Origin: Paraburkholderia sp. DHOC27
GTDB lineage: Bacteria; Pseudomonadota; Gammaproteobacteria; Burkholderiales; Burkholderiaceae
Assembly: GCF_003429005.1 (NCBI RefSeq)
Contig: NZ_QVQV01000001.1
Coordinates: 1,803,431 to 1,867,430 of the forward strand
Reading direction: 5' to 3'
Length of the DNA stretch: 64,000 bases
How positions within the stretch are numbered: position 1 is the first letter of the stretch; every line of letters starts with the position of its first letter. Under the pieces are notes generated by a model. It was not told where the DNA came from, did not search any database, and saw only the letters and a list, made by a program, of their open reading frames with translations. Position numbers and translations under genes: made by a program. Shown here in pieces: positions 19,442 through 28,015 of this stretch.

Positions 19442-20317
19442 ATGAGCACGATTCGCTTTCTTCGTACTTTTCTCGCCGTCGAGAAATATGGCTCGATGGC
19501 TGCGGCGGCCGATCACGTACGGCTCACCCAGGCCGCCGTGGGGCAGCAGATGCGCGCGCTAGAAGCCGAGCTTCGCCGCCCGCTGTTCGACCGGTCCGGC
19601 CGGGGCAGCCGGATGACTGCCGCAGGCCGGGCGCTCGTGCCGTACGCGAGAAAAATGGTTTCGGTGTACGAAGAAATGCTGCAGACTCAGCCCGAGTCTT
19701 CCGATCTGAGCGGCACCGTGACGGTCGGGGCAATCGTCTCCGCCACGGGCTTTCTGTGCAAGGCCGCGCTGGCCTTGAAAGAGCGGCATCCCGGCCTCGA
19801 ACTCAAACTGCTTCTCGGACACGATCTGGACCTGTGCGAGCGGGTCAGGGCAGGCGAGGTTGACGCGGCGGTGGTGGAGCAGAGAGAAAACAGCAAGGAT
19901 CGCCCCGGCGTGTGGACGCCGCTGTATGTCGAGCCGCTGGTGATGCTGGTGAACAGCAAATCGGCTTCGAGGAATGCACGGGCCGAAGAGCTACTCGATT
20001 CCCAGCCGTTTATCCGCTACGACCGCTCAACCGGGATTGGTCGCGAGATTGAACGGATCCTGCAGAAAATGCGTGTGAAGCCAACGGAGATGCTGGAAGT
20101 CAACTCGATCGGCACGATCATGGACCTGGTCCGGCAAAACGTCGGCATCTCGATCATTCCGCAACTCAAACACGTGGCATGGGACCGTGAAAAATCGCTG
20201 ACGGTGCTGCCGCTGCTCGGCTCGACTTCCGGGCGTGTCATCGGCATCTATGAAAGCCTGAAACAGCCGAAGAACGTCGCGGCCGTGAAGCGGCAGTTGC
20301 TGCATGAACTGGGATGA
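19442..20317 (+). CDS. LysR-family transcriptional regulator
   Basis: 291 residues from ATG 19442 (MSTIRFLRTFLAVEKYG); the longer frame from 19136 overlaps the divergent transporter gene and is unlikely. The helix-turn-helix is SMAAAADHVRLTQAAVGQQMRALE, then RPLFDRSGRGSRMTAAG and an effector-binding domain. The 263-bp divergent gap to the MFS gene is AT-rich near 19320-19400. The MFS and crotonase genes are the likely targets. Confidence 0.92.
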   Translation: MSTIRFLRTFLAVEKYGSMAAAADHVRLTQAAVGQQMRALEAELRRPLFDRSGRGSRMTAAGRALVPYARKMVSVYEEMLQTQPESSDLSGTVTVGAIVSATGFLCKAALALKERHPGLELKLLLGHDLDLCERVRAGEVDAAVVEQRENSKDRPGVWTPLYVEPLVMLVNSKSASRNARAEELLDSQPFIRYDRSTGIGREIERILQKMRVKPTEMLEVNSIGTIMDLVRQNVGISIIPQLKHVAWDREKSLTVLPLLGSTSGRVIGIYESLKQPKNVAAVKRQLLHELG

Positions 20318-20355
20318 CATTCGATCGTCTTGTCAGGTGTGCCGCGATCCGCCCA

Positions 20356-21384
20356 TCAACCCGGCACGCGTCGGCCTTCGATGGGATAGTTCGGGTCCGT
20401 ATAGCCGGGCGTCGATGCATGGCCGGGAGGCACCAGACTATCCACGAAGCGCTCGTCGTCTGGTCCGAGCTGGAGCGCGAGTGCATCCATGTAGCTGTCC
20501 CAGTGCGCCTGCGTACGCGGCCCCGCGATGGCGGAACTCACCAGCTGATTCTTGAGCACCCACGCAATGGCAAAAGCAATGGAAGTGGTATTGCGCTCGG
20601 CGGCGTGCGCTGCGACCTTCTGTGCAATGGCGAGCGATTCCGGCCGCCATTCGGTCTGCTGGATGCGCTTGTCGCCCCGCGCCACGCGTGAGTCGGCGGG
20701 CGAGGCAGTGTCGAGTGCATATTTGCCGGTCAGCACACCGCGCGCGAGCGGACTGTAGGGCACGACGCCCATACCGTAGTGCCCGGCAGCGGGCATCAGT
20801 TCGGCCTCGGCCGTGCGGTCGACCATGTTGTAGACCGGCTCGATGGCAACCGGGCGATCCATGCCGAGTTGATCCGCGAGACGCACGATTTCTGCCACCC
20901 GCCAGGCGCGGAAATTGGACAGGCCGAAATAACGCACCTTGCCCTGGCGAATCAGATCGCCGATGGCACGCACGCCTTCCTCCAGCGGGGCATCGACCAG
21001 CGAGCGGTGGAAATACAGCACGTCGATGTAGTCGGTGCCGAGGCGTTTCAGGCTGGCTTCGACGCTCTGGCAGATCCATTTGCGCGACTGCCCCTGCTGG
21101 TTCGGCCGCGCAGAGGGCGAGGCCGGATAGCCAAACTTGGTGGCTACGACCCAGTCGTCGCGCCGTTGCGCAATCGCGCGGCCGACAATTTCTTCTGACC
21201 GGCCGGCGTGGTAGACGTCCGCGGTATCGAGAAAATTGACGCCTTGATCGAAGGCTGTGTCGATGATCCGGCGCGCGGTGGCTTCGTCTGTCTCGCCGCC
21301 GAACATCATCGTGCCCAGACACAGGGGCGAAACCTTGAGGGCGTTGCGGCCCAGGTAGCGGTAGTCCATTGTCATCATCTCCAT
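20356..21384 (-). CDS. Aldo/keto reductase
   Basis: 342 residues, with several possible ATGs; MDYRYLGRNALKVSPL begins at 21369, and GGAG just upstream of it makes that start plausible. The TIM-barrel family tetrad is visible: Asp and Tyr in FLDTADVYHAGRSEE, Lys in VVATKFGY, His in VLYFHRSL. The C-terminal cofactor segment reads VSSAIAGPRTQAHW, giving NADPH-dependent carbonyl reduction in the cytoplasm. It most resembles the YajO/Tas and potassium-channel-beta-like branch. A LysR gene is 116 bp upstream on the same strand. The physiological substrate is not deducible. Confidence 0.9.
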   Translation of the reverse strand: MEMMTMDYRYLGRNALKVSPLCLGTMMFGGETDEATARRIIDTAFDQGVNFLDTADVYHAGRSEEIVGRAIAQRRDDWVVATKFGYPASPSARPNQQGQSRKWICQSVEASLKRLGTDYIDVLYFHRSLVDAPLEEGVRAIGDLIRQGKVRYFGLSNFRAWRVAEIVRLADQLGMDRPVAIEPVYNMVDRTAEAELMPAAGHYGMGVVPYSPLARGVLTGKYALDTASPADSRVARGDKRIQQTEWRPESLAIAQKVAAHAAERNTTSIAFAIAWVLKNQLVSSAIAGPRTQAHWDSYMDALALQLGPDDERFVDSLVPPGHASTPGYTDPNYPIEGRRVPG

Positions 21385-21500
21385 GCAGGCTCAAATGGAG
21401 AATGATAGGGTCAACGAATCCAGCGATAAAGACCGTAAAACGGCAAACCATCATGAACTGAGATCATGAATACATTGGCTGGTGCGCGGGCCATGCCCGA

Positions 21501-22397
21501 CTATTTCGCACGATAGCGCAACGCGTCGATGACCACGGTCATCGCCCGCGAGAACTCGCGGCGGGTGGCGTAGCAGGCATGCAGGCCCGGAAACGCGGGG
21601 CACCAGTCCTCCAGTACCTTCACGAGGCGGCGCGCCTTGACGTGAGGCTCGGCGAGATCAGCCGGAATGTAAGCGAGACCATAGCCCGACAGCGCGGCGG
21701 CCAGCATCGGGTAGGTTCCGTTGAACGCGAGTTGTCCGTCCACCCGCACCTGCACCTCGCGACTGCCTTTCTTCAACTCCCATGCGTAAAGGCCGCCCAG
21801 CGTCGGCAAGCGCAGATTGATACAGTTATGGGCGGTCAGGTCCTGCGGCTTTTTCGGCAACGCGCGCGTCTTCAGATACCCCGGCGTCCCGACGATTGCC
21901 ATGCGCATTTCGGGGGCGAGCCGGACCGCGATCATGTCCTTTGCCACCTGGTCGCCGTGACGAACGCCGATGTCGTAACGGTCTGCCACGATATCCGAGA
22001 GGCCGTAGTCGGTGGTGATCTCCACCTTCAGATCCGGGTACAGCCGCAAGACCGGCGCGAGGCGGGGCCACAGCACCGTCTCGGTGGCGTAGTCGGTCGC
22101 GGTAATGCGGATCGTGCCCGCAGGTTTGTCCCTGAACTCGGTGATGGCCGTCAGTTCCGAGTCGATCTCTTCGAAGCGCGGCGTAATGGTGCGAATCAGT
22201 CGCTCGCCGGCCTCTGTCGGCGCGACGCTGCGCGTCGTGCGAGTGAGGAGCCGCAAACCGAGCCGGGTTTCGAGCGCCCGGATGGTATGACTGAGCGCGG
22301 ACTGCGATACGCCAAGTTGCGCGGCGGCACGCGTAAAGCTGCGCTCGCGCGCGACGGCGATCAGTGCCAGCAGGTCGTTGTAGCTTTCTCGGCGCAT
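21501..22397 (-). CDS. LysR-family transcriptional regulator
   Basis: 298 residues starting MRRESYNDLLALIAVARE. The helix-turn-helix SFTRAAAQLGVSQSALSHTIRALE is followed by RLGLRLLTRTTRSVAPTEAG, the PecT/CrgA-like branch. It is divergent from the carboxymuconolactone-decarboxylase-like gene at 22547 across 149 bp, its probable target. The aldo/keto reductase gene lies downstream on its own strand. Confidence 0.92.
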   Translation of the reverse strand: MRRESYNDLLALIAVARERSFTRAAAQLGVSQSALSHTIRALETRLGLRLLTRTTRSVAPTEAGERLIRTITPRFEEIDSELTAITEFRDKPAGTIRITATDYATETVLWPRLAPVLRLYPDLKVEITTDYGLSDIVADRYDIGVRHGDQVAKDMIAVRLAPEMRMAIVGTPGYLKTRALPKKPQDLTAHNCINLRLPTLGGLYAWELKKGSREVQVRVDGQLAFNGTYPMLAAALSGYGLAYIPADLAEPHVKARRLVKVLEDWCPAFPGLHACYATRREFSRAMTVVIDALRYRAK

Positions 22398-22546
22398 TGA
22401 TGAACTCGTTTCATAGGTGTTTGCCGATTCTAGCGTCTAGTCACGCGCGAGTGCACACCTTAGATTAACGGTCTGGCGCATCTTCCGCGCATTCAACTCC
22501 CGTTATGGCGACCTCGTTCGGTCCGCCGTTCAAAAGGAAAGCTCAT

Positions 22547-23266
22547 ATGGAAAGTCTGGATCATCCAGATAGCGTCGATCTGCTCGCCGCCATGCACACC
22601 GTCGCGCCCGCCCTCGAGCGCTACACCCAGGAGGTCGTGCTGGGCACGCTGTGGAAGCGCCCCCAGCTTTCCGCACGGGATCGCAGCGTTGTCACCATGT
22701 CGGTTCTGATTGCCCGCAATCAGAGCGTGGCGTTGCCGTTCTACCTCGATCTCGCGCTCGACAGCGGCCTCGCGCCTGGCGAGATATCGGAAATCATCAC
22801 GCATCTGGCGTTCTATTCCGGTTGGGCGAATGCGATGGCAGCGGTGCAAGCCACCAACGCCGTGTTTGCAAAACGCGGCATTACGGCCGCGCAACTCCCG
22901 TCAGCGACGGTCGAGTTTCTGCCGCTCGACGAGGCTGCCGAGGCCCAGCGCGAACGCACCGTGCAGCAGAACTTCGGTGCGGTCTCGCCAGGGGTCGTTG
23001 AATTTACTCGGGATACGCTGTTTAACGATGTGTGGCTCAGACCGGGTCTGGCGCCGCGCGACCGCAGTCTCGTCACGGTCAGCGCGCTGGTCGCAGGCGG
23101 TCAGGTCGCGCAACTGACCTACCACCTGAACCGGGCGATGGATAACGGGCTGACGATGGCGCAGGCGTCGGAGGTGATGACGCAACTGGCGTTCTACGCC
23201 GGCTGGCCCACCGTGTTCACGGCGCTGCCGGTCGTCAAGGATGTATTTGAAAAGCGACCCGGCTGA
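22547..23266 (+). CDS. Carboxymuconolactone decarboxylase (AhpD-like) family protein, two domains
   Basis: 239 residues from ATG 22547, preceded by AAGGAAAG. Two tandem CMD domains are visible from the repeated pattern: LSARDRSVVTMSVLIARNQ with SGLAPGEISEIITHLAFYSGWANAM, then LAPRDRSLVTVSALVAGGQ with NGLTMAQASEVMTQLAFYAGWPTVF. No CxxC redox pair of AhpD is present, so a peroxidase-partner role is unlikely; it fits the decarboxylase/quorum-type group often found with SDRs. It faces a divergent LysR gene and converges with the SDR at 23318. Confidence 0.9.
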   Translation: MESLDHPDSVDLLAAMHTVAPALERYTQEVVLGTLWKRPQLSARDRSVVTMSVLIARNQSVALPFYLDLALDSGLAPGEISEIITHLAFYSGWANAMAAVQATNAVFAKRGITAAQLPSATVEFLPLDEAAEAQRERTVQQNFGAVSPGVVEFTRDTLFNDVWLRPGLAPRDRSLVTVSALVAGGQVAQLTYHLNRAMDNGLTMAQASEVMTQLAFYAGWPTVFTALPVVKDVFEKRPG

Positions 23267-23278
23267 GGTTCACGGGTC

Positions 23279-23312
23279 CGCTGGCGGAAGGCAAATGCCT
23301 TCCTGACCAGCG
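23279..23312. terminator. Bidirectional hairpin terminator
   Basis: Two stacked perfect stems, CGCTGG/CCAGCG (23279-23284, 23307-23312) and GGAAGGCA/TGCCTTCC (23286-23293, 23296-23303), with an AA loop. They lie between the convergent CMD and SDR genes. Confidence 0.6.
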
Positions 23313-23317
23313 TACTT

Positions 23318-24058
23318 TCAAACCTGGCCAATGCCACCATCGGCCATCAGATCCGCACCGGTCACGTACGAACTTTCATCGGAAGCGAGGAAGAGCGCGG
23401 CATTGGCAATCTCCTCCGCGCGCGCCATGCGACCGAGCGGCACCATGCCCTCATACATCTCGATGAGTTCTTCACGCGTCGCCGACTGCGCGTCGAGGAT
23501 CGGCGTATCCGTAACGCCGGGGCTCAACATGTTGACGCGAATGCCGCGATCCTTGAATTCCGCGGCCCACGTGCGGGCATACGAGCGTAAGGCCGCCTTG
23601 GTCGCCGCATAGGCCGTGTGGCCAGGAATGCCCATCAAGTGCATGGCCGAGGAGACCAGCACGATGGAGCCACGCCCCTGCATCATCGGCAGCAGCTTTT
23701 GCACGAGGAACACGGGGCCACGCGCCATGAGATTGAACGCCTTGTCGAAATGCTCGGGCGTGAGGGTGTCGATCGGGGCCTGTTCCGTATAGCCCGCGTT
23801 CGATACGACGATGTCGACGCGCCCCGTCTGTTCGCGCACCGCCGCAGCGACGCGGTCGAGATCAGCGAGATCCGCGGCGTCGGCGCGAATCGCGGTGACA
23901 TTGCGCCCGAGGGTGGCGGCGGCCGCGTCGAGTTGGGCCTGGCGGCGTCCGAAGATAAACACATGGGCGCCTTCGTTGACGAAGCGTTGCGCGATCGCGA
24001 GGCCGATGCCGGTGGTCGCGCCGCTAATCACGGCGGTCTTGCCTGCAAGCGTAGTCAT
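23318..24058 (-). CDS. SDR-family oxidoreductase
   Basis: 246 residues starting MTTLAGKTAVISGATTGIG. It carries the glycine-rich cofactor motif (SGATTGIGLAIA), an NADP-type FGRRQAQL loop, a structural SNAGYTE motif, the catalytic Ser in VLVSSAMH, YAATKAA (Tyr and Lys), PGVTDTPI and a C-terminal MADGGIGQV. The substrate is unknown. It is divergent from the LysR gene at 24179 across 120 bp, the probable regulator. Confidence 0.92.
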   Translation of the reverse strand: MTTLAGKTAVISGATTGIGLAIAQRFVNEGAHVFIFGRRQAQLDAAAATLGRNVTAIRADAADLADLDRVAAAVREQTGRVDIVVSNAGYTEQAPIDTLTPEHFDKAFNLMARGPVFLVQKLLPMMQGRGSIVLVSSAMHLMGIPGHTAYAATKAALRSYARTWAAEFKDRGIRVNMLSPGVTDTPILDAQSATREELIEMYEGMVPLGRMARAEEIANAALFLASDESSYVTGADLMADGGIGQV

Positions 24059-24178
24059 TGAAATTTCCTGTCAGGATGGATGACAGGACCATCCTAATTG
24101 CCGTCGCAGGGATTGATAATCCGTGGATTTCTCATAAGATCTATTCTTCAAAAGAATGGATCAACCGAGAGGCGCTTC

Positions 24179-25069
24179 ATGGATCGGTTTCACGAATTGA
24201 ATGCCTTTATCGCCGTGGTCGAAGCGGGCGGCTTCTCCGCCGCGGCCCGCAGAATCGGCGATTCGCAGTCCGGCATCAGCAAGGCCATCGGCGCGCTGGA
24301 AAAACGCCTCGGCGTCATGCTGTTCAATCGCAGCACCCGCAGCGTGACGTTGACGGATCAAGGGCAGCGCTACTACGACCGGACCAAGCCGCTGGTCGAG
24401 GAGATGGACGAGGCAGACAGTGAACTGGCCAGCAGCACGCATATCGCGGCTGGACCGATCAGGATCGCCACCTCGGCTACGTTTGGCCGCCTGCACGTGC
24501 TGCCGCTCATTCCCGAACTGTTGTCACTCAATCCCGGCCTGCAGGTCGATCTGGTGTTGTCCGACTTCGTGCGGGATATGGTGGAGGACCGCATTGATCT
24601 GGCTATCCGGGTAGGCCCGGTCACGGATCCCGATGCGGTCGTCAAAGTGGTGGCCCGTACGCCGCTAGTGTGCGTCGGCTCGCGCTCATACTTCGCGCAG
24701 CACGGTATACCAGGCAATCCTCATGAACTGATCGATCATAATTGCCTGCTGTATGGCGGCCTGCTGGAATCGGAGAACTGGCCTTTCGTTGGCCCGGAGG
24801 GCCGGTTCAGCGTGGCCGTGCGCGGCAATCTGTCGTCCAACAGCGTTGAAACGATTCGGGCCGGGGTGATGGCCGGCGTGGGAATTGGACTGTTCGCCAA
24901 GGTCTCTCTGGCCGACGAACTGCGGCATCCGGATGTGATGACGATTCTCGACGCGTTCATCAACGAGGCCAGAGACGTCAGCCTCGTGTGGCCGAAACGG
25001 CGCTTCGTCCCGGCGCGCGTGCGCCGCGCGACGGAGTTTTTTGCCCGGGCTTTGCCACCGCGTATCTAG
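24179..25069 (+). CDS. LysR-family transcriptional regulator
   Basis: 296 residues from ATG 24179 (MDRFHELNAFIAVVEAGG), with GAGAGG upstream; the frame is open to 24098. The helix-turn-helix GFSAAARRIGDSQSGISKAIGALE is followed by RLGVMLFNRSTRSVTLTDQG, CrgA/DmlR-like branch. Its effector domain includes DLAIRVGPV. It sits head to head with the SDR at 23318. Confidence 0.92.
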   Translation: MDRFHELNAFIAVVEAGGFSAAARRIGDSQSGISKAIGALEKRLGVMLFNRSTRSVTLTDQGQRYYDRTKPLVEEMDEADSELASSTHIAAGPIRIATSATFGRLHVLPLIPELLSLNPGLQVDLVLSDFVRDMVEDRIDLAIRVGPVTDPDAVVKVVARTPLVCVGSRSYFAQHGIPGNPHELIDHNCLLYGGLLESENWPFVGPEGRFSVAVRGNLSSNSVETIRAGVMAGVGIGLFAKVSLADELRHPDVMTILDAFINEARDVSLVWPKRRFVPARVRRATEFFARALPPRI

Positions 25070-25130
25070 CCCGGTTGAATTAGCCCGGCCGAATGCTTGA
25101 GCGAAGTCACACAGCCAGGGTCTCCTCCCG

Positions 25131-26600
25131 CTATTTCCCGACCACTTCGAAATCGGGGAGTTTGAACGACTTGTTCATCAGCGCATCGGTCGGTCCGTAG
25201 AACCGTACCGTGGGAGCAGGACGCCGGCCAGCCGTGGGAATCCAGTTCGATTCGAGCCCCTTCGGTGCGTGCGGGCCGACGTAGATCGTGACGCTGCCAT
25301 CTGGATTCGCCTTCATCTTGTCCATGTCATACGAAGACAATGTGGTGCGTTCGCTATTGCTATAGATGTAAGTCCACGTCGCATGGTCATAGACGGTGAC
25401 GGCCCAGAACTGCCTGGCAGGCATATTGGCCGGAATCGTGACCTTGTAGCTGGTCTTCGCGTCGAGCAGTTTGCCGTTTTTGTCGGCCACGGCGACCATA
25501 TACATGGTCCCTGGCGAATCGCTCAGCGTTTTGGGCATGTAGATGCACCAGAAGAAAGCGCGGGCCCGTCCTACGTAATCGACCCGGTCTTCGTAGACGT
25601 AGTCGAACTGTTTCTTGTCGTCGGGGAGCAGGAGCGACACGTAGTGCCGCTCGGGCCAGTAGAGGACGTCTTTGGGTGGGTGATCGAAGTAGGCCTGCAG
25701 ACTGAACCATGCGTCAGCGGCGCCCTGACGCATGGCGCGTATCGTTTCCGCGTCCGGGTTATAGGGCTTGCCTTTCTGGATGCCCAGTGACGCGAGCATC
25801 CCCATCATCGCCTTGTCTTCCGGCCGCACGGGTTCGACCTGGATGATGTCGGCGAGATCCTTGAAGAAGCGCTCGTCGAAAAACGGCAGCGTCGGATAGC
25901 GCCGGTCGCCAGGATCGATGAACCGCTGCTGGGGCGGGTTGGCCGCGTCCGAAAGATAGTACATACGGAGCCGGTGCGAAAAATTGAACGCATCTTCGGT
26001 TGTTTTCCCCGCCTGGACGATCGAGCGGAACCCCAGCGTGATGCGATAGCTAGGCGAGGCGATGTGGATATATCCCTCGGGAATCGCGCCTGTATAGCCT
26101 GGCGGCGTGAACAGATACTTGCCGCCCTTTCCCTGATCGAGTCCAGTCGGGCCGACGTCGGCAATCGTGAACTGCCACGCGTCGACCACCTGTCCGTACA
26201 GGCTGCCGTCCGCCCCGGAGGGCGGAATTTCAAGCACCACGGGGCCTTTGCGCAGGTCGGTGAACGCGGAAATATACGGCGTCGAACTGTTGGCTGTCAC
26301 GATTTCGAGGTTCGGCGTCGCGGGCTTCGAATACGCGAGAATGTCGTTGTCCTTCAAACCCAGGTATTCCTCGCCGGCGGGACGAAAGCGGTAGATTTCC
26401 ACCGCGGGCAGTGCCCAATTGACCGCTTCGAAGGCGCGCTGCCGCAGGATTTGATGGTCGAGGTCCGCGGAGGGACGGCTGCCTGCCGGCGGCTGGCCGC
26501 CAAGCGGTTCCTTGCCGTCCTGCGCTCCGGCGGTGCTGGAGACAAGTGCAAGCAGGCAAATGGCTGCAAGCATCAAGCTGCGTTTTGTCATGGTCGTCAT
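25131..26600 (-). CDS. Exported DUF1254/DUF1214 protein
   Basis: 489 residues from ATG 26600 (MTTMTKRSLMLAAIC), with a Sec signal peptide ending STAGA-QD. A DUF1254 domain spans roughly residues 60-190 (WALPAVEIYRF, VTANSSTPYIS, GPVVLEIPPSGADGSLYGQ). A C-terminal DUF1214 domain contains PARQFWAVTVYDHATWTYI and PDGSVTIYVGP. The family is periplasmic and of unknown biochemical role. The divergent gene at 26830 encodes a catalase-family protein. Confidence 0.88.
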   Translation of the reverse strand: MTTMTKRSLMLAAICLLALVSSTAGAQDGKEPLGGQPPAGSRPSADLDHQILRQRAFEAVNWALPAVEIYRFRPAGEEYLGLKDNDILAYSKPATPNLEIVTANSSTPYISAFTDLRKGPVVLEIPPSGADGSLYGQVVDAWQFTIADVGPTGLDQGKGGKYLFTPPGYTGAIPEGYIHIASPSYRITLGFRSIVQAGKTTEDAFNFSHRLRMYYLSDAANPPQQRFIDPGDRRYPTLPFFDERFFKDLADIIQVEPVRPEDKAMMGMLASLGIQKGKPYNPDAETIRAMRQGAADAWFSLQAYFDHPPKDVLYWPERHYVSLLLPDDKKQFDYVYEDRVDYVGRARAFFWCIYMPKTLSDSPGTMYMVAVADKNGKLLDAKTSYKVTIPANMPARQFWAVTVYDHATWTYIYSNSERTTLSSYDMDKMKANPDGSVTIYVGPHAPKGLESNWIPTAGRRPAPTVRFYGPTDALMNKSFKLPDFEVVGK

Positions 26601-26766
26601 GGGTTCACACCGCTTCGGATGAAAGGAGCGTCGCGCGTGGGCAGGACGTATCACTGCTATTTACATCGGCGATTGTGGCAAGCGTCAGAAAAAGAATCGA
26701 TAGGGGATTCGGGCAATCCAGTTGCCCTCGGGGGAAATGGCGGACGGGCACGGCCGTTGCGGCGGA

Positions 26767-26800
26767 CACGCAAATACACACGCAAATACGCACGCAAACC
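26767..26800. repeat. Three short tandem repeats before the catalase-family gene
   Basis: CACGCAAA recurs with a 12-base period at 26767, 26779 and 26791 (unit CACGCAAATAC plus one base; the last copy diverges). It ends 29 bp upstream of ATG 26830, in the divergent gap, and may reflect slippage or a repeated binding site. Confidence 0.6.
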
Positions 26801-26829
26801 GGTTCACAACCCACGCCCTGGAGCCATTC

Positions 26830-27909
26830 ATGCCTACGCCACTCGCGATCCGCCCGCTACCTTTCGATTCGACCTTCGAGCAGATTCCTGAGGACGAAGC
26901 CGAGACCACTCGTGAACTCGTCGACGCCATGCGCGGCATTCTGGAAACGACCTCGGAGGACTACCAGCACGGCGTGCGCAGTGTGCATGCGAAGAGCCAC
27001 GGGCTTCTCGATGGAGAACTGATGGTGCTGGACGACCTCCCTGCGGAACTCGCACAAGGCGTGTTCGCGCGCGCGGGCACGCACAAAGTCGTGATGCGCC
27101 TGTCGACCAATCCGGGCGACATACTCGACGACAGTGTCTCGACGCCACGCGGGCTTGCGATAAAGATCGCAGACGTGGAAGGCGAACGCCTCCCCGGCAG
27201 TGAAAGCGAACGCACGCAAGACTTCGTCATGATCAACGCGCCCGCATTTACGGCGGCCACGCCCAAAGCGTTCCTGACCAGCCTCAAGTTGCTCGCCAGG
27301 ACGACCGACCGCGCCCCGACCGGCAAGAAGGTCCTGTCGGCCGTGCTGCGCGGCGCTGAAAAAGTGGTCGAAGCGGTGGGCGGCGAAAGCGGCACCCTCA
27401 AAAGTCTGGGGGGCCATGCGGAGACCCATATCCTCGGCGAGACGTTCTACACGGTCGTGCCGTTCCTTTACGGCCCGTACTTCGCCAAGTTGAGCGTGGT
27501 ACCTGTCTCGCCAGAACTGACGGCGCTGACCGATGCGCCGCTCGACGTCAATGGTCACCCCAACGCATTGCGCGATGCCGTGAACGAGTTCTTCGCCACC
27601 CAGGGCGGCACGTGGGAAGTGCGCGTGCAACTTGCTACGGACATCGAAAAGATGCCCGTGGAGGATGCTTCGGTGAAATGGCCCGAAGAAGACAGCCCTT
27701 ACGTGACCGTCGCGCGTCTTCATGTGGCTCCTCAACCCGCATGGACCGAATCGCGTTCGGCTGCCATCGACGATGGCCTGAGCTTCAGCCCCTGGCACGG
27801 ACTGGCAGCGCATCGGCCCATAGGCGGTGTCATGCGGGCACGCAAACCAGCGTATGAGATGTCGTCGGAATTCCGCGGTCGCGTGAATGGCTGCCCGGTG
27901 CACGGATAA
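26830..27909 (+). CDS. Catalase-family protein (SrpA-like, small)
   Basis: 359 residues from ATG 26830 (MPTPLAIRPLPFDSTF). The heme-catalase core is present: His53 in GVRSVHAKSHG, RLSTNPGDILDDSVSTPRG, and QDFVMINAPAF with the conserved Asn. A C-terminal AYEMSSEFR carries the likely proximal Tyr. It is shorter than classical catalases (about 480 residues) and fits the catalase-related peroxidase group. No signal peptide is visible. A YdeP-like oxidoreductase gene follows 106 bp later on the same strand. An alternative activity is organic peroxide or other peroxidase chemistry. Confidence 0.85.
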   Translation: MPTPLAIRPLPFDSTFEQIPEDEAETTRELVDAMRGILETTSEDYQHGVRSVHAKSHGLLDGELMVLDDLPAELAQGVFARAGTHKVVMRLSTNPGDILDDSVSTPRGLAIKIADVEGERLPGSESERTQDFVMINAPAFTAATPKAFLTSLKLLARTTDRAPTGKKVLSAVLRGAEKVVEAVGGESGTLKSLGGHAETHILGETFYTVVPFLYGPYFAKLSVVPVSPELTALTDAPLDVNGHPNALRDAVNEFFATQGGTWEVRVQLATDIEKMPVEDASVKWPEEDSPYVTVARLHVAPQPAWTESRSAAIDDGLSFSPWHGLAAHRPIGGVMRARKPAYEMSSEFRGRVNGCPVHG

Positions 27910-28015
27910 CGCCGGCCGTCTCGCCACTGGCCCGTTTGTTGCGGTCGGTATTCGGTCGAACCGCGTGGTTCGACCGTGAGTCTCTGGCGCGTCATTCCCG
28001 CAAGGAGCAGATCGC

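Noticed and set aside
25070..25095. Direct repeat TAGCCCGG after the LysR gene as a terminator
   Set aside because: It is a direct and not an inverted repeat; no stem can form.
26767..26800. Short tandem repeats considered as a CRISPR-like or iteron array
   Set aside because: Only three 12-base copies with no spacers or Rep gene; too short for either.
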